A stretch of 64,000 nt of DNA, from positions 23,563,308-23,627,307 of the forward strand of contig OX457026.1 of NCBI GenBank assembly GCA_949752745.1, read 5' to 3'. The notes beneath the pieces are model-generated. The model was not told where the DNA came from, searched no databases, and saw only the letters and a program-made list of their open reading frames with translations. Each line of letters starts with the position of its first letter. Position 1 is the first letter of the stretch. The translations under genes were made by a program, and so were the position numbers. Shown here one piece after another: positions 21,801 through 33,800 of this stretch. The DNA is from Protula sp. h YS-2021 (lineage: Eukaryota > Annelida > Polychaeta > Sabellida > Serpulidae).

Positions 21801-24800
21801 TGAACACGGAAAAGAGAAAGTTGGTCAAGAACCCGTTTGAGAAAGACTTTTTCAAATTGATGAACAACTCGGTGTTTGGCAAAACCATGGAAAATGTAAG
21901 AAAACGCATCAATGTGGAACTTGTTCACCAGGAAAAGCGGTTCAAGAAACTTGTGGCCAAACCGTCCTTCCACAAATTTAGAATTTTCAACGAAGATTTG
22001 ACCGCGGTACATTTGCGCAAAGTGGATCTGCTTCTGGATAAACCCATTCAAGTTGGTTTCACCATTCTCGACCTCAGCAAGGTGCTCATGTTTCACTTTC
22101 ATTACAACTACATCATGACCAAGTATCCCGACGCCAAGCTGTTGTTCAGCGACACCGACAGTCTATGTTATGACATAGAAACGGACGATATCTACAAAGA
22201 CATGCAGGAAGATGCCGACTTGTTCGACACAAGTGACTATCCGCCAGATCATTTCCTGCATTCCAACGTGAACAAGAAAGTGCTTGGGAAAATGAAAGAT
22301 GAGACGGCGGGCATTCCCATTGAAGAGTTTGTTGGACTTCGACCGAAAATGTATAGTATGATATATGGTGGGAAAGAAAAACGTACGGCCAAAGGCATCA
22401 CTCGCGCGTGTCAAAGACGGATGAAACATCAGCAGTATAGAGACAGTTTGTTCAACCAAACACAAACGATGACCACAGGACACATCATACGAAGTCATGA
22501 CCACCAGATTTTCTCGGAGAAGTTGAGGAAAGTGGCTCTCTCTCCTTTTGATGACAAGCGATATGTGATGAGTGATGGCTATTCCACTTTGGCGCATGGG
22601 CATTACAGTATATAAGGGGGAGACACTTCAACTTTAGAGTCAGTTGAGGTGTGAACACTGAAGCGTCAACATGAAAAGATCTGCAACAACGGATATGGAT
22701 ACTCTTGCTGATACAGTGAAAGACATGAATGTGAAACATCCTGATACTACCATCAAGAAATTAAAAGTGGAGACGGCGACGGCGACGGCACCAACACCAC
22801 AGTCGTGGGATGGAATGCTTTCTCTAGGCAATGGAAAGTATATCAAGATTATGAAACAAAGTAATGAAGGTGTGATAAACATTCGCAAATACCTCAGAGA
22901 TGAGGGGACTGGAAAAAACCGTCCAACGAAAAAGGGTATCTTGCTGACAATACCTGAATGGAAAATGATGAAGAAGCAGGTGAAAGAAGTGGATAAAAGG
23001 CTTCGCAGACAAGACGACAAGTCATAACAAGGTAACAATCATGAATGCACTCATGTTGGACGATGGTGTCTACCTTAAAGTTAATGAGAGGAATGAAGTG
23101 ATGATGGGTTCTCGGAGAATTTCTGCTTATCGGTTTAAACCTGAAGTGTGGAAAGACTTTAAAAACATACCGCTTGAACCTGGGTTTAAACGCAGACTTG
23201 AAAATAAACTGGAAGTGACGGTGGCTGAATATGATTCTAAGATACGTGTGACATTCTGTAGAAATCTTTTACAGGATTATCCAAAGGATTATAAGGGAGT
23301 TGTGCCAGATACACCCTATGCACAGTTGATCTTCTTTGATATCAAGAACTGGCGCGCAGTCCTACGATTCCTAGAAGCGATACAACATCCACTGTTCGAC
23401 ATCATCCGAGTATAAAATACATGAACGAGATGGAAGACTATGTGTTGGATTATGAACCCATAACATATGGATTCTCATACATGAGAAACTTATGTGATGA
23501 TATTGTGCTACGACATTTTGGACAGTATCTCGTCCTATCGCTTGATGACCAATCCGTGTTGGAGGATCATCTAGACAAGTTGAGAATACCTGGCTTTCTC
23601 CTAGTAGTCTCAAATGAATTAGAAGTGCGTGTGACTGAGAACTGTCTAGACGTGTTTGTACAATTTCGCCAACATGACGAGCTTACAGAATGCTACGACT
23701 ACATCACCCTCAGCACAGTGGAATGGAACGCGCTGTTGCAAGCATTGGATTGGAAAGAACCTGACGCTTGAATTTAAAGAGGAAGGAATACAACTTATGC
23801 GGGGTACCAAATCCATTGAGCTGACACAACATATATGGACATGGATACGTGTGATGGACATAAATGAAGAAGGATATGAACTGAAACTGTCTGAACATGA
23901 AACTGCTAAAGTGATAAAGTTTGGTGATGTGCGTTATGTAAGCTTTCATAGCATTTACAAACACGGATGTAATGTCTATGATACCTATATCAATTTAGAT
24001 TCTAATGAATGGCATGCATTGATGAATGTATTGAAAAATGAATGTGATTGTAAATAGACTTTGTAAACTTTGTAAATAGACTTTGTAGTTAAGAGTTTGT
24101 AAATAGTGTTTGATAACTTTGTAAATAGAATTTGTAAATAAAAGTTTGTAAATAGTGTAAATAAAATTTTGTAAATAGTGTAAATAAAAGTTTGTAAATA
24201 AAAGTTTGTAAATAGTGTAAATAGTGTAAATAAAAGTTTGTAAATAGTGTAAATAAAAGTTTGTAAATAAAAGTTTGTAAATAGTGTAAATAGAATTTGT
24301 AAATAGTGTAAATAGAATTTGTAGTTAAGAATTTGTAAATAGTGTTGGTAAACTTTGTAAATAGTGTTTGTAAACTTTGTAAATAGAACACAATAAACAA
24401 GACAGTTGTTTGAAACTTGGGTTGTTTTATTGAACAACAACAACTTAACTAATATAACAACAACTTAACTACAACTTAACTAATATAACAACAACAACAT
24501 TAATAAAACAATGGTTTATAATGTCTATATACAAAATCCTTTACAATAAAATCACCATCCTTTCTTTTTAATATATTCACAATATCAAACATACTCTGAC
24601 CTCGAGCTCTATGTAATATATAATATACACAATAAAAACCACATGACGATGATATTGGCGTTTGTAATGAGATAGAATTATACATATAGTCATTTCTTAA
24701 AAACATATCTAAACGATCATCGAGAGGGAACAGTCCATAAGAGTCAAAATATTCTGCAGGGTCTTTATCATAATACACTGCCACCCAATGTTCTCCTGGT

Positions 24801-27800
24801 TCATCTTGATCGTCTGTGTTGATCACATAGGCACCGCGTTGTAAAGACGGTAACTGGTCCATGGAACAAGTCTTTGGTCATGACATCATGACTCAATATG
24901 GCATCAATCTGCTTCGTGTTCATGACTGGTAGTCGAATTGGATGCTGCGATTTGCACTGATCTCAATAATGTTGTCAAATTCAGCATAGACAATGACATT
25001 GATGGTAGGTTGCAAAGCCGTAGCAAAGTTCATTTCTAGCCGCAAATTCCCATGCTTGATCAGGGGGAAATGATCATCACCATCATAATCCGGTGTTAAG
25101 TCAAACGAAAATAAAGCATAACCTGTAGGCCAATCTTCCCGTTTTATAATGGAACTTTTCTCACCATTCAACCGATCAAACGATTTGTAAAGCGTTTCAA
25201 AAGCGTTCAGGTATTTGTTCTGTGTAATGTCAAGCTTGAGAGGTTTGGATAGAACTGGTTCACCATCCGTGTACAGTTGCATATAGTCCAGATCAAAATG
25301 TTTGAAATCATATGGATTCCTCAATACTGATCCACCAAAAGCTTCATTATGAACCAGACCAATGACAATACGATTTGGTAATTGACCCAAAAAGATGTTA
25401 TCTTTCACAAAAGACTGAAATCCTGCTGGAATAGCTAAGACTTTACATTCTTTTCTAGTGATGATGATCTTGGCAGGACTTTTCATCAATGCATCTGTAT
25501 GTCCTAACTGAATACCTGGACTCACCCTCACTTTGCGAATGGTTAAAAATGCCTCTTTCACTTCTACCTTATAGGTATTATCTGCAGCCATCAATACATA
25601 GTCATCTTTTTGTCTATGAAAACGCAATTTCAAACTGATGCCATTCGGAAGATAACGATCCTGCTCAAACAAATCTATCCTTAAACCACCTGCGAGCATA
25701 ACATCACGGCTAAGACGAGTATGTAAATAACGATGATGTAAGCCATTATTTCCTTGCTCAGCCAAGTCACCACCGTCGGCATTGACATGAAACCCGGATA
25801 CATATTGTTCATGATTAGGTCTTTTCACCTCATGACTATTCATTGACCCAGCAGTATCCTTGTACATGAGACGCATAGAGCGCTCAGAATGTAGACTTTC
25901 TTCCGAATCATGGAAGAGATGAGAGATAATGCTGGTATAACCATGAGTATTGTTGCTATGCGAAACCAAACGATCATTCAGAAACAATTCAATATTAGAC
26001 CATAACCCATTAAACACATCATTGATGCAAGAGACATTATCATCTGCGCCACACTCTGTTCCATCAGCCTTTAGAATGCGACATACAATATGAAGTTTGC
26101 TGTTCTTTAAATCTAGATATTCTTCTGTACTCGCAGGAATGTAGAATTCTATTGGAGCGCCTTCTCTAATACTTGTAAGTGGTTGATAGTCAACATTATA
26201 ACTTTTCTCTACAGCAGTTTGCGTTGGTGGTACGTGAAACCATTCCAATGGAGAAAGACTACATTCACACGAATGATTATGAATGAGAGACATTTTTTTT
26301 TCTTTAAAAAATATCTTTGCGATATTTTGATGTTATCCGTCTGGCTGTTTTTCGTCTTCTGGCACGTTTCGTTGGTTGCACACGCTTTTGTTCACCAAAC
26401 ACACGTTCACCAAACACACGTTCTGCTACTCGGCCCGTCACATCTTTCGCGACATTCTTTGCAGCCTTCTTAAGATGTGGCGCAACGATCTTAGCCCCAG
26501 CCTTAAGTAGTGGAATAGCTTTGCGAGCCAATGATCCCAGTATTGAACCAATACCATCGCCATATTGGATTCGCGCTCCTTTGAATCCTGGTAATTCCCC
26601 GCCCACTTGACGAAGAAAATGGTTGCGATATGCAGACGGATCGTGTGTATAAGCTTTCATATTGCTTTTGGTCGAAAATGAAGTTTACAGATCACCTTTC
26701 CAGTTTGAAATGGAACATTATGGCCTGTGTCGTCCTTAATATTCATTTCTATCATGTCAAATTTGGATGTGTTTACAGGAACATAATGCGGTTCGCCATA
26801 CGTTTTCATGATAATATCTCCATCATGGCCTTGTATGCCAACAGAACGTAGTAACGGAACATAATAATCACCAACAACTTGTGGTTCACAAATGCTACAA
26901 TACACATACAGTGTATAAAACCCCTGTTTCACATCCGCTTTATGGTCAGCTGTACATGTTTCAGTTTACCAGTGATCTGGGATAAATCCTAAAATCTCAG
27001 CTAATCCAGTGGAAAAGGACACTTCATAACCATAATCGAGAAATAGAAACACACGTCGTCTAATCTTATCATACTTTATTCGAATAGCTTCTGTAAGTTT
27101 CAGAGCATTAGTCGCTTCTTCATTGACTGCCTCACATAGTTCTTGTATGGTTCTATAGTACCCATAAGGAATATCGAGAGTGCTAAGAATAGGATCATCG
27201 AATAGTTCTTGTCGATACTGAATAGAGTAGTCCATGCCCTGTCTCATCGTTGTCCATGTATGTGGATATTGAATTTCAGCTAAAGCCACTTCATATTTTC
27301 CATTCAGATAGATGGTTCGAGGCATACGAATTTGATAATTCGAAGCCTTGTTGTTGGGATAATAGGTCATACTCGCATTGCTAGGCAAAGTGATGTAAAA
27401 GCTTGTCGACTCCATGATGGGAACTAAATGGTATAGGTGCGTTGACGTTGTCTATATACTTCACGATAGCGCGCGCCATTCGACCAAGTATGCCAAATCT
27501 CATCCTCATTCACATGGTCTTTTATTTCTCCTTCACAACACGCGCTTGTACATCTTATTTTTACAGGAATAGTTGGTTTATCTTCCTGACAACAACAACA
27601 TAGCTCTTTCAACCATATTAAAAATTTTCCCATCCTTCAGGAAACTGTCTTTGTTGACGTTGTTTCATTTCTGTTGTAATGTCGTCACGAGTGGTCTTTT
27701 TACTAAACATTGTTTTTGGAATATTCGCATCTACAATTTCCTAGATAAACGGATGCCAGCCATGTGGTTTGACTCGTTCTTTTCTTCTTGTCGCCACCAA

Positions 27801-30800
27801 TGCTTCTTTCATCAAATCAACCATGTTGGAATTTGCTATAATATCGCCCGTTTTCAACACAAGTTCATTCTTCTCTGTCCATTTTACACCATATTTCTTC
27901 AGTTCTGCTAAAAGTTGTGTTACTTTTCCATGATAGATAGGTTGAAAATGACTTAAAAATAACTTTTCTGGCTTTTCAGGTGGTGATGATGATGATGAGG
28001 GCTTTTGCTGCTAGACTGACTTGTTCGTAAATGACGACCAAGAAGTTGAGATATTTCTATAGCCTTTTCACGTGTTCGTTTCCCACGTAAAAGTTTATTC
28101 ACTTTCGTTTTGATTTCACCATCTTTTCCCTTCTTTTCTAGCAACATTTTATATTCATATTCAGGAATGAGGACCATTTTCATCGTATGTTTCATTTTAG
28201 CAGTAGTTTGGCTAACAAGGGCAATGCCAATCTAGCAATAACTCCAATGAATCCTCCTTTCTGATTAATCAACTTCTTTTTTCGTCGAAGGGATATCTTC
28301 TTATCTGCTAGAGTACGTAGCGTATGACGTTCATGTTTAAATTCCTTAAATCGTTTTGAGCTTAAGGGTAAATGTCCTTGCAATATATTCAAACAAATTT
28401 CAAACAAGCTTGTTAATTCCTCTTTTGTAGCTTGCTGTAGCAAGGATTTACGTCGTTTAGGCCCACTGCGTGCAAGCAAATGAAGAAACGGCTGGTTCGC
28501 TCGAATACGTTTAGACATCTTGACTGCGAATGGTCAAATGAGTTGGTTCTTGTTCATACACTGCTTTATCAATATAGACATAATGTGTATCTTTTGGTAA
28601 AATGCCTGTACGAATACGTAGTTGATCATTTGTCTTTGGTTTTAAATCAATGAATAAATAACCATGAGGTTTGCTAGTAGCATCTTGATAGGCTTCTATG
28701 AGAAATTGAGATCTTCCAGGATACATTTGCCGCGCCAATGTACTAATTTGTTGACTATCTCTCGGATTTTTAAACAGAATGATATAATGTGTATTCAAAC
28801 TAATATTTCGCATCTCTTTCCCATGATGGAATAAATTATGCACAATAAAAATAATGCTTAGATTTTGATGACTGCTGCTAACACTAAAGAGACGTGTCAT
28901 ACGCTCATCACTATGACATTTGGTCATTAAGTCATCAATGATAAGTAAGTTTGGTTTCTTCGGGTTAAAACGCTCTTCAATGTCATCTGGAATGCCTTGG
29001 TAAAATTCCACGCCTTTCATTCCCTTGTACAAAGGCTGATCTGCTGCATAGAGCCATAAAATGTTTTTCGGAGAGGGTTGAATCAACTTTTGTTCTAGAA
29101 TTTCCTTCACCAGAGACGTTTTGCCACTGCCTGTAGGTCCAGAGACCAAACATGTAAATGGATGCTTCATTGTTGAATGTCTGTTTCTTTCACCCAACTG
29201 TTAAACTTGTTTGGCCAACCTAACCACTTGACAAATAATTCTTTCACACCTCCTCGTCTTTTACGTGTTTTCAAGACTTTTTCAATTCTATAAATAGATT
29301 CAATATCTTTGGTCACTTTCTGCAGTTCTTCTTCATAGAAATGGCCATCAATATCTTCGTCTAAAAAGTCTTTCACACGATACAAATGTATTCCTTGCTT
29401 CTTACAACGATGTGTGACAATGAAGACTTCTTGCGTCCATTTGATGTGATAATCGCGTTGAAACACGTATTTAATGTGAGAAATGCGAACATGATCGCCA
29501 ATGTTAAATTTGTACTTCTTCTTCTTCTTCGGTTTCAATTTCAGTTTGTCGACATACATATACTTCCACACTTTTGATTCATTGTCTTTACGAATCTCGG
29601 CTGGAGCATATTTATTAGGAAGAGAACCATGAGGTCTATGGTTGTAATTGTACACCAAGTCTGGAAGAATGTCTAAGTAACGGTAAGTTTGATTATGTAG
29701 AAAATACCGATACATCATTCCCTTCAGAGTACGAATGACTCTTTCAGCAAAGTTGGCTTTGGTTTCATTCTTTGTGGTATAAGCATGAATGCCTTCTTTC
29801 TTCAAAAATGCTTTTACCCATCTGTTTTTAAATTCTGTTCCTTTATCAGACCTTAGAGTTCGCGGTCTTCGTCGTGTGTCATGAAAAATCTTTTGGAAAG
29901 CTTGTATAACGCTGGTATGTGATTTATTAGGTATTGGCTGTACCCAGACATATTTGGAAAACACATCAATGACAATGAGTAAAAAGCGTATGTCATCATT
30001 ATAGGGAGCTATGTTTCCCATATCAGCCAAGTCAATATCCCACATGTCATCAATGCCACGTGTAATGACACGTTGTCTTTTGAACCTGTATTTGACAGGT
30101 TGGAGTAAACTGAAAGCATCTTGATCCTGTAGCCATTTCTTCATTGTGAATGTGTGACTGGTTGATTATGTTTTCGTAAGATGTGATACAGTTTGTAAGG
30201 ACCAGCAAATGCTCCAGGCTGTCCAGGTTTGAAGTAAATATTGGTCAAGTAGTCTTTCCACGTCGACATGGTCACACCGAATGAAAACCACCTTCTCAAC
30301 AGAACAGCTTTTATTTTATAACTCAACCAACATCACTTAACTAACATGCATTTATAACTTAACTAACAAGTTTTTTTTTTTTTTTTTTACAAATCAAGTA
30401 TAGATACAATGGTATGAATCACTGGAGACCATTGGTCTTCAATGAACATTAACCAACAACTTAATTCATCAAATGTAATAGCATCTACACCATATTTCTC
30501 ACAGCGTTGATTTGCATTATCTAACACTTTATCTAAATGAATGTAATATTTAGCTTCATTCCAATATGTATAGACACATGCAGCATGACAAGTATGTTCT
30601 GAACACTCTTCATGTTGACAAGCAGGACAGACTAAATAGGCAAACTTTTTTACAGCGGATAACATTTCTTCACAATAAGCTTTTTGCACAATATATTGTC
30701 TCAGTGTCATATCCGCCATTATGCAGTCTTGTGAGTCTTGAATCAATGCAGCACAAGTCTGTCAGGTTTAGCAAGTTATGCTGCTCCGGCAATGTAGCAC

Positions 30801-33800
30801 AAGTCTGTCAGGTTATGCTGCTCCGGCAATGCAAGTCTGTCAAGTTCAGCAAATTTTTTCCAGTTGCTGTTCACTTAACACACTTCTCCATGTTCACACG
30901 TCTGCACATCAAGTCTCACACAACAAGATTCTCCATGTTGACTTTGTTTCTGTTGTTTTATTCTGACATGTCGGTTTCTTCCTGTAATAATATATCTTTT
31001 AATATATTTGCTGCCTCTTCTATCATGTTCTTTCTTTGTTTACGTTGAAAACACTCACATAAAACTAAATTTGCTAGTAAGAAAAACATTGTTATCAATT
31101 CACTATGTTGTTACAAAGATGATTAAAAGGTTCTCTTACCTGATAAAGCTGCTCGGTTTCCTCTTCTTCTTTACAACAATCTCTCAAATGATCCACTACG
31201 GTGAAATATACTTCTACATCAGTGCGAGCAGAATAAAGCGCAGAATCAAAGTCAAAGTCAGGATCTTCTTCTATTCCAATTTTATGACATTCTCCAAGAA
31301 ATCTTGAATGCAGTTCAATCACATCAAGACTATGATGTACAACATCCCAAAAAGCATCCAAATGATAAAGTTGATAGTCTGGAGTGCCACAGCTAGCAAG
31401 TTTAGCAATCATCAAGTCAATATAAGCATTTTTAAAACATGCGTCCATCTTGATTCAGTGTGTCTTGTGAGCTTTTTACTTTACTTCACTGACTTTAAGT
31501 ACTCCACACTTGCCGCAGAAGTTGTTTGGTTCACACAACTTGCAATTATACTTGTGGCAGTGGCAATGATAATCCTCCACATATCCACAAGCACCACAAT
31601 ACTCGCAGGTAAGTCCAAGTTGATTTTGCACATTCATGTTCTCCAACTGAACTTCAGCCAGCCTTTTCTTGGATAGCTTTGACACCTTCATCCGACCATC
31701 CTTTTGCAGCTTGATGATCGTTTTCTTGTCATGACATTCCTCACATGGTGATAGGGCTGAGTTGATGTTGTCCATCTCCTGAAGCAGTGTCTCCCATTCA
31801 CCATCATTCATGTTGATGTGATGTGTGTATTCTTTCCCTTCAAACCGTGACGTGCGCACAAAACTCACATAACGCATATCCAAGTATGAAATGACTTCAA
31901 GCCACTTCGTTTGCGTTAAGTATAGTTTGAAGCCAATGTTGCGTAAATTTTTCAAGCTCTGGCACACAATCTTCCACAAAGATGGTGAATAAGCACACCA
32001 TCTCTCTCCACGTGTGATGCGTAGAAATGGCCCATATTCTCCATGCTCCACAGTAATGGTTAAGTTAGCACTAATTTTAAAGCTGCTGCTGCGCTGCGCT
32101 GCGTTGCTTGTCTTGTTCTCCATGGCTGCAACAATGTATTGATGATCCACTCCCTCCAACTGTCTGCTGAGAAATGACTTCACTCTGCTGAGTTCACTCC
32201 CTTTTATACCCAACTATCTGCTGAGTCAAGCTTTTCAAACTTCTTGCAAACTTTTGAATTCACTTCAACTCGTCCATGGTTGAATCGGACAAGGTCTGAT
32301 ACATTCGTCGTCAATGGAACATCATCATCATAAAGTAAAATGATTCTTGCAGCTACAACTAACATGAGCTCAACTGCCCAAATTGTATTCGCGTTGATAA
32401 ATGCTGAATCAATGTCATAAGTTGATATGATAAATGTTAAATCAATGTTATAAGTTGATAGTATATGTAGATCTTCACAGTCACGTAGAAACGAGTCGAT
32501 GAAATCACTTGGAATAGTCTTTCCGACAGCTTCCCAATGCAGATGTAAATTCTTCACTTGCTGCATCCAATCCCATTCAAAAGTAGGAAGCTTTGAAAAC
32601 ACATAGTTAGTATAATTCACTTTGAAGACGTCGTCCATAGTCATACATCTGTCAAGAAGTAATGCTGACATTGTGAAGTCTTTTCTCGTCACACAATGTA
32701 TTACTAGTTGACTAGTTGACATGTTTCACTCATGCTTTTATACTACTTCCATGTAATCAAAATATGGTGTGTAACTTTGTTCAAAAATTGCTGACTCAGC
32801 AGAATTTTACTTATGTATATGAATGTCTCACTTACAGTTGTACTGCTGAGTTCAGAATCGTCTGAAACGGATAAATATGCAAAAATCACAATTTCGGGGG
32901 GGGGGGGGGTGGTCGACCCAAAAAATGAAAAATGTTCAGAATCGTCTGAAACGGATAAATATGCAAAAATCACAATTTCGAGGGGGGGGGGGGTGGTCGA
33001 CCCAAAAAATGAAAAATGTTCAGAATCGTCTGAAACGGATAAATATGCAAAAATCACAATTTCGAGGGGGGGGGGGGGTGGTCGACCCAAAAAATGAAAA
33101 ATGTTCAGAATCGTCTGAAACGGATAAATATGCAAAAATCACAATTTCGAGGGGGGGGGGGGGGTGGTCGACCCAAAAAATGAAAAATGTTCAGAATCGT
33201 CTGAAACGGATAAATATGCAAAAATCACAATTTCGAGGGGGGGGGTCGACCCAAAAAATGAAAAATGTTCAGAATCGCCTGAAACGGATAAATATGCAAA
33301 AATCACAATTTCGAGGGGGGGGGTGAGGTCATGGCTTTTTAGGCTCTGTTGCCATGGTTACACTGATTGACAGGTGGAGTTCGTTGACTTCATGATGATT
33401 GACTCGGCCAACACTATCAAGCAACTTTCGCTCCAGACTTTCGCTCCAGACAGTATGACCTCATTATGACCTCATTATGACCTCATGGATGGCCGCGCCT
33501 ATCCTAACGCTTATCATGACTTCCGCTCCAGACAGCACTTCCGGTCCAGACAACACTTCCGGTCCAGACATGATGACGTCACTTCCAGACATGATGACGT
33601 CACAAAGTGTGGTGGAAACGGTGTTTCCCTACTACTTTTATAACTATAGCTCATTTATAAAGTACTCCTTAAAGGAATTTTAAGCATAAAAATTTTAGTG
33701 AAATTGGTATTTCCATGTCTAACTTTCTATTATACTTAGAAAAAAGGCAGCCCTCCACCAAAATATGCAGAATGTAGCAAAATTTTAATATATTATCGCT

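Larger units (their letters stand above)
17206..33630 (+). mobile_element. Maverick/Polinton element, copy 2, full length in scramblase intron 5
   Basis: About 16.4 kb between inverted termini starting AGGG and containing ACACCGTTTCCACCACACTT. Left unit: PolB and PC4-like A-D. Right unit, leftward: right-end genes, integrase, ATPase, small proteins, penton-like, core-like, capsid, protease. The right terminus lacks the promoter/array part present at the left. A clear 6-nt target duplication is not seen; the flanks themselves resemble each other in inverted orientation. Damaged genes: protease, penton-like, the 193-residue homologue and integrase. Confidence 0.93.

Noticed and set aside
32124..32213. 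N-terminal extension of the 215-aa protein
   Set aside because: Begins with TTG and reads through the TATA box; first ATG is 32,123.
32743..33326. Open frames up to 149 codons across the G-tract array
   Set aside because: Unit length keeps several frames open; Gly runs come from poly-G.
17200..33640. 6-nt target-site duplication of copy 2
   Set aside because: Flanks do not show a matching direct hexamer; instead they are weakly inverted copies, so the exact ends remain open.
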